DNA of 64,000 nucleotides from positions 124,001 through 188,000 of the forward strand of contig NZ_JABWQV010000001.1 of assembly GCF_014268615.1 (NCBI RefSeq), written 5' to 3'. This stretch comes from Pseudomonas tehranensis (lineage in GTDB: Bacteria; Pseudomonadota; Gammaproteobacteria; Pseudomonadales; Pseudomonadaceae). Below, one piece after another: positions 54,048 to 62,073 of this stretch; position 1 is the stretch's first letter; every line of letters begins with the position of its first letter. Position numbers and translations under genes: made by a program. The notes beneath the pieces are model-generated. The model was not told the origin of the DNA and searched no databases. It saw only the letters and a program-made list of their open reading frames with translations.

Positions 54048-55151
54048 TTATTCGGGCGTGAGCTGCTCGGTTTTGCGTGTGGGCGTGCGAAGCGTTTCCG
54101 GAGCGCGGAGGTGGTTCAGTAAATGCCGGAGTATGTGTTCGGCATCTGGCCCTACGCCCCTGAGGGTTGCCGAAGCAAAGTTGCGTTGTTTAGGCAAACC
54201 CACAAAGTACAAGCCGGGGACATGCGTGGCTCGTCCGTCACGCTGCCGCACCCAACCTCGTTCGTCCAGCACTGGCAGGCTTTCGAGAAATGCCAGGTTC
54301 GGACGAAAACCGGTGGCAAACATCAGGCTATCAACGGCTTCATGCTGGCCATCGGGCCAAACAATACCGGTTGAGGTGACCTGGGTGAACATGGCCGCTT
54401 GATTGAAATCGCCGGCTTTGAGTGCCTTGCTGTAGGTGCCGTCGTCCAGTACCGGTGTGCTTTGGTCGTTCAACCAGCGGGTTTTCTCCAGGCCTGTCCA
54501 TTTCAACCAGGTATGAAAGTCTGCCCCCAATATGCGTTGGGGTACGAACCGAATCGTCTCGCGTGTTGCCAGCGTCACCGTTGCCACTTTGGCCAAATCG
54601 TAAGCGATCTGTACGGCAGAGTTCGCGGCGCCAATCACGACGATGCGTTGTCCACCGAAGGGCTGGTTGTTTCGATAGTCGGCACTGTGGAGTTGAGTGC
54701 CGTTGAAGCTTCCGAGCCCGGGAATATCGGGTGTGTAGGGGCGGCTGAAGGCTCCCGATGCGACGACCACCGCTCTGGCCAGAAAGTGTTGTCCGCTGGC
54801 GGCAGTTATCTGGAACCCCCCGTTCACCCGATCTACCCGCGTGGCCCGAACCCCCTGGAGGATCGGTAGCTCAAAGAGCTCGGCATATTTCTCGAGGTAT
54901 CGCACCACTTCGTCGCGAGCAGGGTAGTGGCCTGGAGCTGCGGGGAACGGCATTCCCGGTAGAGAGGAGTAGGCCGCAGGCGAGAACAGTTCAAGGCTGT
55001 CGTAGTAGTTACGCCAGTTCCCGCCCGGTTGCAGTTGCTCGTCGAGGATGAGGAAACTGAGGCCTTGGCGTTTCAAATGCCAACCGCTGGCCAGCCCTGC
55101 CTGGCCAGCACCGATCACAACAACATCGACTGGCTGATTTATTTGGTTCAT
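54048..55151 (-). CDS. arsO: Flavin-dependent monooxygenase, ArsO-like
   Basis: A 367-residue FAD/NADPH-dependent monooxygenase. The FAD motif is VVVIGAGQAGLASGWHLKR, the NADPH motif VVIGAANSAVQIAYDLAK, and between them FNGTQLHSADY is close to the F-x-G-x3-H fingerprint of FMO/Baeyer-Villiger enzymes. DSLMFATGFRPNL is the usual second-FAD-domain stretch. I chose ATG 55151 (MNQINQPVD). It lies 36 bases after an arsR gene and before an MFS gene, an arrangement called arsO in related islands. The oxidised substrate, probably an arsenical, is inferred from context only. Confidence 0.85.
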   Translation of the reverse strand: MNQINQPVDVVVIGAGQAGLASGWHLKRQGLSFLILDEQLQPGGNWRNYYDSLELFSPAAYSSLPGMPFPAAPGHYPARDEVVRYLEKYAELFELPILQGVRATRVDRVNGGFQITAASGQHFLARAVVVASGAFSRPYTPDIPGLGSFNGTQLHSADYRNNQPFGGQRIVVIGAANSAVQIAYDLAKVATVTLATRETIRFVPQRILGADFHTWLKWTGLEKTRWLNDQSTPVLDDGTYSKALKAGDFNQAAMFTQVTSTGIVWPDGQHEAVDSLMFATGFRPNLAFLESLPVLDERGWVRQRDGRATHVPGLYFVGLPKQRNFASATLRGVGPDAEHILRHLLNHLRAPETLRTPTRKTEQLTPE

Positions 55152-55187
55152 ATGTGCGCACCTATACACGTTTTTGGATAAATAAGA

Positions 55188-55535
55188 TCAGCTCGATCTG
55201 CCAGGGCAGCACAAGGGGGTGATGCTCTTGGTGTGGCGCAGGATGTCTTCCAGACGCTGGATAATGGCTGGGCCATCCACCTCGTAGAACACCTGTCGGC
55301 CGACCTTCGAGGCGCGAACGATACCGGCATCCAGCAGCACCTGCAGGTGGCGGGATACCACCGAACGCTCCTGAGGCAACTGCGCCGCAATTTCGGTGAC
55401 ATCGGCTCGGCCTAACTGCATGACGCGCTTCAGCACGGCGACTCGCGGTGGTTCGCACAGGGCCTTGAAGAACGCGCCATCCAGCGATTCGATAGCGGCC
55501 TCGATGGCTTGGGCTCGGGTGAGTGTTGTAGTCAT
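55188..55535 (-). CDS. arsR: ArsR-family repressor with an atypical cysteine site
   Basis: A 115-residue ArsR/SmtB winged-helix regulator: LCEPPRVAVLKRVMQ, DVTEIAAQLPQERSVVSRHL and LLDAGIVRASKVGRQVFYEV. It lacks the ELCVCDL As(III) site of classical ArsR. Its only cysteines are C27 and the C-terminal pair C109-C110, which recalls ArsR types that bind As(III) or organoarsenicals through C-terminal cysteines. It lies between acr3 and the ArsO-like gene on the same strand. A second, classical ArsR is encoded divergently at 57363, so two different sensors serve one island. Confidence 0.88.
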   Translation of the reverse strand: MTTTLTRAQAIEAAIESLDGAFFKALCEPPRVAVLKRVMQLGRADVTEIAAQLPQERSVVSRHLQVLLDAGIVRASKVGRQVFYEVDGPAIIQRLEDILRHTKSITPLCCPGRSS

Positions 55536-55589
55536 GCGCCGACTATATGTGCATGAGTATGCACATGTAAAGCGCCGATCAACACCCTC

Positions 55590-56705
55590 TTAAACAAGAG
55601 GATGTTCTTCTGAAACAGAGGTGGGCGAGGCGGTTGGCGTCATTTCTACGCTTTCTTTCGGGAACCAGGCCTGGGTCCGGTTGGCGAAGGCCACCAGCGA
55701 CAGCATCACCGGTACTTCCACCAGCACCCCGACGACGGTGACCAGGGCCGCCCCGGAGTTGAGGCCGAACAAACCGATCGCCACCGCCACCGCCAACTCG
55801 AAAAAATTCGAGGTGCCGATCAGGGCGCAGGGTGCCGCCACATTGAAGGGGACTTTCCATAAGCGCGCCGCCGCGTAAGCAATCGCGAAAATGCCATAGG
55901 ATTGGAGCAGCAAGGGCACGGCAATCAAGGCAATCAGCAGCGGTTTATCCAGAATGATCTGTCCCTGAAATCCGAACAGCAGCACCACGGTGCCCAGCAG
56001 GCCGAGGATCGATAGGGGCTTGACCCGGGCGTTGAAACGCTTGACCGCATACTCGGCCTCGCCGGGGGTTTGCGCCGAAGCACTGAGCTTCAGGCGGGTG
56101 AGCACCCCGGCAATCAGTGGGATCAACACATAGAGCCCGACCGAGAGGATCAAGGTTGCCCAAGGCACTTCAATGTCAGTCACGCCGAGCAACAGCGCCA
56201 CCAGCGGCGCGAAGGCGAAGATCATGATCACGTCATTCAACGCCACCTGGGCCAGGGTGTAGGTGGCGTCGCCGCGAGTCAGCTGTGACCAGACGAACAC
56301 CATGGCGGTACAGGGCGCGGCACCGAGCAGGATCAAACCGGCGATGTACTGGCCGGCATCGCGGGGATCGATCAGGTCGATAAAGAAATAATGAAAGAAC
56401 AACACCCCCAGCCCCGCCATGGTGAACGGTTTGATCAACCAGTTGACCACGAGGGTGATGACCAGCCCCTTGGGCCGTTCGTGAATGCGCTTGAGGCTGG
56501 AGAAGTCTACCGACACCATCATCGGGTAGACCATCAGCCAGATCAGCCCCGCGACAATGAAATTGACCGAGCCGTATTCATAACCGGCCATGGTCTGGAA
56601 CAGCTGTGGGAACAGACTGCCCAACCCGATGCCCGCCGCGATACACAGTGCGACCCAAACTGACAGGTAACGCTCGAAAAAGCCGATTGGCTGGGTGTTG
56701 CTCAT
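55590..56705 (-). CDS. acr3: Arsenite efflux permease Acr3
   Basis: A 371-residue ten-helix arsenite exporter of the ACR3/BART family. The conserved cysteine is in [37 protein letters not shown] and [19 protein letters not shown], with the essential glutamate, are further marks. It expels As(OH)3 produced by the ArsC proteins. ATG 56705 has AGAGG seven bases upstream; a TTG six bases earlier is less likely. It heads the minus-strand ars operon and is divergent from arsC across a 235-base control region. Confidence 0.94.
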   Translation of the reverse strand: MSNTQPIGFFERYLSVWVALCIAAGIGLGSLFPQLFQTMAGYEYGSVNFIVAGLIWLMVYPMMVSVDFSSLKRIHERPKGLVITLVVNWLIKPFTMAGLGVLFFHYFFIDLIDPRDAGQYIAGLILLGAAPCTAMVFVWSQLTRGDATYTLAQVALNDVIMIFAFAPLVALLLGVTDIEVPWATLILSVGLYVLIPLIAGVLTRLKLSASAQTPGEAEYAVKRFNARVKPLSILGLLGTVVLLFGFQGQIILDKPLLIALIAVPLLLQSYGIFAIAYAAARLWKVPFNVAAPCALIGTSNFFELAVAVAIGLFGLNSGAALVTVVGVLVEVPVMLSLVAFANRTQAWFPKESVEMTPTASPTSVSEEHPLV

Positions 56706-56940
56706 GCTCAAACCTCTTCTCTGTGGATCAGTGGGCGCAGGTTGTGGATGGAGAACCTATATGTAAAAAATCATATATTCCTGAACCTGGGGCGATCTTG
56801 TTCAGCAAATTCTTCTAAGAGGATTCTATCTCTATCTCGCTGTAAACGTCGCTTTTCATAGGAAAATAAGCAGTGGAAGCTTTACCTTATATTCGGATAA
56901 TCATATATTCAACTTTCCGAATATTTGATGAGGCTTCATC
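56706..56940. promoter_or_regulatory. Divergent ars control region with repeated AT-rich sites
   Basis: The AT-rich gap between acr3 and arsC holds a 12-base direct repeat, AATCATATATTC, at 56769-56780 and 56899-56910, one copy near each gene. The left copy overlaps ATATG-N8-CATAT (56759-56776). The right copy lies inside a larger dyad, TATTCGGA (56890-56897) and TCCGAATA (56916-56923). These are good candidate ArsR operators for the two transcripts. Confidence 0.6.
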
Positions 56941-57354
56941 ATGATTGGCAAAGCCAGCGTTCTCTTCGTCTGCACCGCCAACGCTGCTCGTTCCCAGTTA
57001 GCTCAAGCGCTGCTCAGGCACACGGATTCGGAGCATTTCGAGGCATTCAGCGCCGGTACTGCACCCACTGAGGTCGACCCTCGCACCTTCGAAGCCCTGA
57101 CGCATCTGGGGGTCAGTACGGACGGGTTACGGAGCAAATCGATTGATGAGTTCCAGGGTGAGCGTTTCGATTACGTCATCACCTTGTGTGATAAAGCCGC
57201 TTCGGAATGCCAGTCGCTCCCCGGCGCAGGCGAGGCCATGGCCTGGAGCTTCGAGGATCCGGTCACCAGCACCAAGCCCGATGCGTTCCGTCACACGCTT
57301 CACGAGATTCATGATCGCATCAAGATGTTTGTCTTGGTGAAAACCAAACACTGA
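56941..57354 (+). CDS. arsC: Arsenate reductase, thioredoxin-coupled (LMW-PTP fold)
   Basis: A 137-residue arsenate reductase on the low-molecular-weight phosphatase fold. The P-loop is C11-TANAAR-S (C-x5-R) and the redox relay cysteines are C83 and C90 in LCDKAASEC, spaced as in S. aureus pI258 ArsC. It reduces arsenate to arsenite, with electrons from thioredoxin. It is the first gene of the plus-strand ars operon, eight bases before arsR. A second ArsC-like gene lies two positions on. Confidence 0.9.
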   Translation: MIGKASVLFVCTANAARSQLAQALLRHTDSEHFEAFSAGTAPTEVDPRTFEALTHLGVSTDGLRSKSIDEFQGERFDYVITLCDKAASECQSLPGAGEAMAWSFEDPVTSTKPDAFRHTLHEIHDRIKMFVLVKTKH

Positions 57355-57362
57355 GAACTGAA

Positions 57363-57734
57363 ATGGCTGACCATCTGACCCCAACCACTGTTTTCAAATG
57401 CCTGGCCGACGACAACCGTGTACGCATGATGCTGCTCATCACCCGAGAGGGGGAGTTGTGCGTCTGTGAGCTGACGTGCGCGTTGAACGAGAGTCAGCCG
57501 AAAGTCTCCAGGCACTTGGCGCAGTTACGCACGTGCGGGTTGCTGTCGGACCGTCGGCAGGGGCAATGGGTCTATTACCGACTGCACCCCAACCTGCCTG
57601 ACTGGGTGCTTCAGGTATTGACCGTGGTACTTGAAACCAACAAGCACTGGTTAAGCCCTGATGCCAGGCGACTGGATGACATGGGTGACCGTCCTGAGCG
57701 GGCAATCGCTTGTTGTGAAAGCAAAATCGCCTGA
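57363..57734 (+). CDS. arsR: Arsenic-responsive repressor ArsR (classical)
   Basis: A 123-residue ArsR/SmtB repressor with the classical As(III)-binding motif ELCVCELT (cysteine pair near residue 34) at the start of the recognition helix region. SQPKVSRHLAQLRTCGLL is the DNA-binding helix-turn-helix. C-terminal cysteines in AIACCESK are an extra pair. It should repress the divergent ars transcripts until arsenite binds. It lies eight bases after arsC and 27 before the second arsC-type gene. Confidence 0.93.
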   Translation: MADHLTPTTVFKCLADDNRVRMMLLITREGELCVCELTCALNESQPKVSRHLAQLRTCGLLSDRRQGQWVYYRLHPNLPDWVLQVLTVVLETNKHWLSPDARRLDDMGDRPERAIACCESKIA

Positions 57735-57761
57735 TCCCGCCTTCGACTACGAGACGATCCG

Positions 57762-58232
57762 ATGAAAATCCTGTTTCTCTGCACTGCCAATAGCTGTCGC
57801 AGTATCCTCTGTGAAGCGCTTTTCAATCATTTGGCCCCCCAAGGGATGAAAGCCTACAGCGCCGGAAGTCAGCCGAAGGGAGAAGTGCATCCGCTGAGCC
57901 TCAGAACGTTGAAACAAGCAGGCATTTGCACCGATGGCCTGTTCAGTAAGTCCAGTGACGTACATGAAGAACTGGCGCCTGATTTCGTGATCACGGTATG
58001 TGATAAAGCCGCCGGTGAAGCCTGTCCGGTGTTTTTCGGTCCGGCGACAAAAGCCCATTGGGGGCTGGCTGATCCTTCGGAGTACCGCGGTACTCAAGAA
58101 GAGATCGAGGCGGCTTTCGAAGCCACCCTGGAGCAGATCAGAACCCGTATTGAAGCCTTTCTGGCACTGCCGCTTCCCCAACTGGGTGCTGAACAGCTCA
58201 GGGCAGAGCTGGCCCTGATCGGCACGCTGTAA
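57762..58232 (+). CDS. arsC: Second arsenate reductase-type protein (LMW-PTP fold)
   Basis: A 156-residue paralogue of the first ArsC. The P-loop is C7-TANSCR-S and the relay cysteines are C80 and C88 in CDKAAGEAC, one residue further apart than in the first copy. The sequence matches the group with [20 protein letters not shown] and a longer helical C-terminus. It should also reduce arsenate using thioredoxin or glutaredoxin. Two ArsC types in a single operon are common in Pseudomonas ars islands and may differ in reductant or affinity. Confidence 0.9.
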   Translation: MKILFLCTANSCRSILCEALFNHLAPQGMKAYSAGSQPKGEVHPLSLRTLKQAGICTDGLFSKSSDVHEELAPDFVITVCDKAAGEACPVFFGPATKAHWGLADPSEYRGTQEEIEAAFEATLEQIRTRIEAFLALPLPQLGAEQLRAELALIGTL

Positions 58233-58299
58233 CCCGGGAGCAATAATCATGCACCGGGGGTTTGATGACCTACGAGCGCCGTTGCGCAGGACAAAGACT

Positions 58300-59016
58300 A
58301 TGTTTGATGAGCCAATCCCCCACCTGAACACCGAGCTGGCTGATATCCCATCGGCCGACAAGCTGGGTGTTGAGAAAGCCTCCCTGCACAAACCGCGCAT
58401 TTTGCTGCTGTACGGGTCCACCCGCGAGCGATCCTTCAGTCGTCTGATGGTGGAGGAGGCCGCTCGGTTACTGGAGCACTTCGGCGCCGAAGCGCGGATT
58501 TTCAATCCCTCGGGTTTGCCGCTACCCGATGACGCGCCGGTCGATCATCCTCGGGTCCAGGAACTTCGCGAACTGATGCAGTGGTCGGAAGGGCAGGTCT
58601 GGTGCTCGCCGGAACGCCACGGTTCAATGAGCGCGGTGTTCAAGGCGCAGATTGATTGGGTGCCGCTGGCCATGGGCGCGGTCCGTCCGACCCAGGGCAA
58701 AACCCTCGCCGTCATGCAGGTGTGCGGTGGCTCGCAGTCGTTCAACGTGGTCAATCAACTGCGCGTGCTGGGACGCTGGATGCGCATGTTCACCATCCCT
58801 AACCAATCCTCCGTGCCGAAGGCCTATATGGAATTCGACGACAATGGCCGGATGAAGCCTTCGCCGTTCTACGACCGCGTCGTGGATGTGATGGAGGAGT
58901 TGGTGAAGTTCACGCTGCTGCTTCGCGACCGCCAGGATTACCTGGTCGACCGCTATTCCGAACGCAAGGAGTCGGCGCAAGAATTGATGAACCGGGTCAA
59001 TCAGCGCTCCATCTGA
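58300..59016 (+). CDS. arsH: Organoarsenical oxidase / NADPH-FMN reductase ArsH
   Basis: A 238-residue flavodoxin-like NADPH:FMN oxidoreductase. [20 protein letters not shown] is the FMN phosphate loop, [20 protein letters not shown] and [20 protein letters not shown] are ArsH signatures. ArsH oxidises trivalent methyl and aromatic arsenicals to less toxic pentavalent forms and lowers oxidative stress. I chose ATG 58300 (MFDEPIPHL) because conservation starts there; ATG 58249 has an equally good ribosome site and would add 17 residues. It lies in the plus-strand ars operon between arsC and gapdh. Confidence 0.93.
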   Translation: MFDEPIPHLNTELADIPSADKLGVEKASLHKPRILLLYGSTRERSFSRLMVEEAARLLEHFGAEARIFNPSGLPLPDDAPVDHPRVQELRELMQWSEGQVWCSPERHGSMSAVFKAQIDWVPLAMGAVRPTQGKTLAVMQVCGGSQSFNVVNQLRVLGRWMRMFTIPNQSSVPKAYMEFDDNGRMKPSPFYDRVVDVMEELVKFTLLLRDRQDYLVDRYSERKESAQELMNRVNQRSI

Positions 59017-59082
59017 GTCAAACCATCGCCTGGTTCGACCTGATGTCGAACTCCCCAGACACCCGATACAGAGCACAAGTAC

Positions 59083-60087
59083 ATGACTATCAAAGTGGGC
59101 ATCAACGGTTTTGGACGCATCGGTCGCCTGGCATTACGCGCCGCCTGGCACTGGCCAGAGTTCGAGTTCGTGCAGATCAACGACCCGGCAGGTGATGCGG
59201 CGACCCACGCGCACCTGCTGAACTTCGACTCGGTACATGGCCGCTGGAATTATCAGGCCGACGCTGAGGGCGACAGCATCGTCATCGACAGCAAACGCAT
59301 CAAGGTAACCGCCAACAAAGCGATTGCCGACACGGACTGGTCGGGTTGCGATCTGGTGATCGAAGCCAGTGGCAAGATGAAAACGGTCGCCGTACTTCAG
59401 GGCTATCTCGACCAAGGCGTTAAACGTGTGGTGGTCAGCGCTCCCGTGAAGGAAAAGGGCGCATTGAATATCGTCATGGGCGTCAATCATCAGCTGTTCA
59501 AACCCGATGTTCATCCGATCGTCACCGCCGCTTCCTGCACCACCAACTGCCTGGCACCGGTGGTGAAGGTCATCCACGAGAAGCTGGGTATTCGCCACGG
59601 TTCGATTACCACGATTCATGACCTGACCAACACCCAGAGCATCCTCGATCAACCCCACAAGGATCTGCGTCGAGCGCGTGCGTCGGGCATGAGCCTGATT
59701 CCAACCAGTACCGGTTCAGCCACCGCTATCGCGGAAATCTTCCCGGAATTGCGCGGGCGCCTGAATGGCCACGCCGTGCGTGTGCCGCTGGCCAACGCTT
59801 CGTTGACGGACTGTGTCTTTGAAGTCGAGCGGGCCACCACTGTCGAGGAGGTCAATCAGCTCCTCAAGGACGCTTCCGAGAATGAGCTCAAAGACATCCT
59901 CGGTTTTGAAGAGCGTCCGCTGGTGTCCATCGACTACCGCACCGACCCGCGCTCATCGATCATTGATGCGCTATCGACCATGGTCATCAACGGCACCCAG
60001 GTCAAACTCTATGCCTGGTACGACAACGAGTGGGGCTATGCCAACCGCACCGTGGAACTGGCCCGGATGGTCGGTCAGGCAGTCTGA
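59083..60087 (+). CDS. Glyceraldehyde-3-phosphate dehydrogenase of the ArsJ pathway
   Basis: A 334-residue full-length GAPDH. The NAD domain begins [19 protein letters not shown]; catalytic cysteine is in [32 protein letters not shown] is near the end. With arsenate in place of phosphate it makes 1-arseno-3-phosphoglycerate, which ArsJ exports. It precedes arsJ by nine bases and follows arsH, the recognised gapdh-arsJ pair. This copy is separate from the glycolytic enzyme expected elsewhere in the genome. Confidence 0.93.
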   Translation: MTIKVGINGFGRIGRLALRAAWHWPEFEFVQINDPAGDAATHAHLLNFDSVHGRWNYQADAEGDSIVIDSKRIKVTANKAIADTDWSGCDLVIEASGKMKTVAVLQGYLDQGVKRVVVSAPVKEKGALNIVMGVNHQLFKPDVHPIVTAASCTTNCLAPVVKVIHEKLGIRHGSITTIHDLTNTQSILDQPHKDLRRARASGMSLIPTSTGSATAIAEIFPELRGRLNGHAVRVPLANASLTDCVFEVERATTVEEVNQLLKDASENELKDILGFEERPLVSIDYRTDPRSSIIDALSTMVINGTQVKLYAWYDNEWGYANRTVELARMVGQAV

Positions 60088-60096
60088 GGAGCGATC

Positions 60097-61326
60097 ATGA
60101 AAGCGTTGTCAGCCCTCGCTCCGCCAGTGCGGCAGTACCTGCTGGTCACCGGCAATTACTGGGCCTTCACCCTCACCGATGGCGCCTTGCGCATGTTGGT
60201 GGTGCTGCACTTCCATGCGTTGGGCTACAGCCCGCTGCAAATCGCCGCGCTGTTTTTGTTCTATGAGATTTTTGGCGTAATCACCAATCTGGTGGGCGGC
60301 TACCTCGGTGCCCGGCTAGGTTTGAACCGAACCATGAACATCGGCTTGGGCATGCAAGTCGTGGCGCTGTTGATGCTGACGGTTCCGCTAGCCTGGCTGA
60401 GCATTCCCTGGGTAATGGGCGCTCAGGCGCTGTCCGGGATCGCCAAAGACCTGAACAAGATGAGCGCGAAAAGCTCCATCAAGCTGCTGGTGCCCGATGG
60501 GCAGCAGGGCAAGTTGTACAAGTGGGTGGCGATCCTCACCGGCTCCAAGAATGCCCTCAAGGGCGTTGGCTTTTTCCTCGGTGGAGCGCTGTTGGCGCTG
60601 ATCGGTTTCAAAGGTTCTCTGCTGGCGATGGCCGGCGTGCTCGCGCTGATCTGGATCGGTAGCCTGATGCTGTTGAAAAAGGACCTGGGCAAAGCGAAAG
60701 CCAAGCCCAGGTTTCGTGACATTCTGTCCAAGAGCAAGGCGATCAACATCCTGTCAGCGGCGCGGATGTTCCTGTTCGGTGCCCGCGATGTCTGGTTCGT
60801 GGTGGCCTTGCCGGTGTACCTGAGCAGTGTTTTTGGTTGGGACTTCTGGAAGGTCGGTGGCTTCCTGGCAGCCTGGGTGATCGGCTATGGCATCGTGCAG
60901 TCCTTTGCGCCCAGCATCACCGGCAAGAAACGTGGGCACGTACCGGATGGTCGCGCGGCGTTTGTGTGGGCACTGGCCCTGGCGGGCCTGCCGGCGGCCA
61001 TCGCACTTGGGCTCGATAGCGGGTTGTCACCCCAGGCGGTGCTGCTGGGTGGGCTCATGGTCTTTGGGGTGCTGTTCGCGGTGAACTCGTCGCTGCACAG
61101 CTACTTGATTGTGTCCTACGCCAAGGAAGACGGCGTGTCGCTGGACGTGGGTTTCTACTACATGTCCAACGCCATGGGGCGACTGCTCGGAACGGTGCTC
61201 TCCGGCTGGGTCTATCAAACGTATGGACTGGGGGCGTGCTTATGGATATCCAGCGCATTCGTGCTGCTCGCCGCTTTGATTTCCATAGGGTTGCCTCGCC
61301 ACGCCAATCCGGCGGTCGATCTTTAG
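60097..61326 (+). CDS. arsJ: 1-arseno-3-phosphoglycerate exporter ArsJ
   Basis: A 409-residue MFS-type efflux protein with 11-12 helices. It begins RQYLLVTGNYWAFTLTDGAL and has IAKDLNKMSAKSSIKLLVPD, both typical of ArsJ, then KNALKGVGFFLGGALLALIG. It exports the unstable arseno-phosphoglycerate made by the neighbouring GAPDH, which falls apart to arsenate outside. Only nine bases separate the genes. It ends the plus-strand ars operon; a 69-base gap leads to an unrelated operon. Confidence 0.95.
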   Translation: MKALSALAPPVRQYLLVTGNYWAFTLTDGALRMLVVLHFHALGYSPLQIAALFLFYEIFGVITNLVGGYLGARLGLNRTMNIGLGMQVVALLMLTVPLAWLSIPWVMGAQALSGIAKDLNKMSAKSSIKLLVPDGQQGKLYKWVAILTGSKNALKGVGFFLGGALLALIGFKGSLLAMAGVLALIWIGSLMLLKKDLGKAKAKPRFRDILSKSKAINILSAARMFLFGARDVWFVVALPVYLSSVFGWDFWKVGGFLAAWVIGYGIVQSFAPSITGKKRGHVPDGRAAFVWALALAGLPAAIALGLDSGLSPQAVLLGGLMVFGVLFAVNSSLHSYLIVSYAKEDGVSLDVGFYYMSNAMGRLLGTVLSGWVYQTYGLGACLWISSAFVLLAALISIGLPRHANPAVDL

Positions 61327-61395
61327 CCACCTTCAGACTTCGTTAAGAAAGGGCTTCGATACTTTCTCCCAATACCCAAGGGAGAACGTTGAGCC

Positions 61396-62073
61396 ATGCC
61401 CGATTCTGACTGGAACATCCACCTGCCGCTGGCCTTCGGCAAGGCCGGCCAAGCGGTTCGCCATTTGCACCGGGCCCTGCCAGGAGGGCCGCGCCGGGCT
61501 GAATGCGAAGCCTTCATCCACCAGCGTTTTCGCCAGGCCCACGGCGCCGAGATTCGTCACTTCATGCCTGAACTGTTCGGGCTCGACGATGCCTACGGTA
61601 AGCTCTGCGCCGTGGCGGGCGTGCGTCTGGCCGCGCAGGGGCCGCTGTTTCTCGAACGTTATCTGGACGATCCCATCGAGCCGTTGATCAAGGCCGACGC
61701 AGACTGCGCGGTGGATCGCGGCGGTATTGTCGAAGTCGGCAATCTGGCCGCCAGTGACACCGGCAGTGCTCGCCTGAGCATCATCGCAATCACCTATCTG
61801 TTGGCGATGGGCGGGCTGGAGTGGGTGGCCTTCACCGGCAATATCGGCCTGGTCAACAGTTTCCATCGCCTTGGCCTCAAGCCCGTCACCCTGTGCCCGG
61901 CCGACCCGCAGCGCCTGGGGGAAGAGCGGCACCTCTGGGGCAGCTACTACGAGAGTCAGCCATGGGTTCACGTCGGCAACATCCGCGCCGGCTTCGTTCA
62001 TCTGCGCGATGCCGGTCTGTTCGATCGCCTGGGCTTATCACAGACCTGCGGGGAGGTGAGCCATGTTGCCTGA
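61396..62073 (+). CDS. Thermostable hemolysin-family protein (GNAT-like fold)
   Basis: A 225-residue protein of the family named after Vibrio thermostable hemolysin (T_hemolysin). Marks are ECEAFIHQRFRQAHGAEIRH, FMPELFGL, and VEVGNLAASDTGSARLSIIA in the core. The family fold is related to acetyltransferases, so an acyl-transfer role is more likely than pore formation; no signal peptide or membrane helix is seen. GGGAGA precedes the ATG. Its end overlaps the start of an AMP-forming ligase by 11 bases, and a haem-oxygenase-like gene follows, so the three act together. Confidence 0.82.
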   Translation: MPDSDWNIHLPLAFGKAGQAVRHLHRALPGGPRRAECEAFIHQRFRQAHGAEIRHFMPELFGLDDAYGKLCAVAGVRLAAQGPLFLERYLDDPIEPLIKADADCAVDRGGIVEVGNLAASDTGSARLSIIAITYLLAMGGLEWVAFTGNIGLVNSFHRLGLKPVTLCPADPQRLGEERHLWGSYYESQPWVHVGNIRAGFVHLRDAGLFDRLGLSQTCGEVSHVA

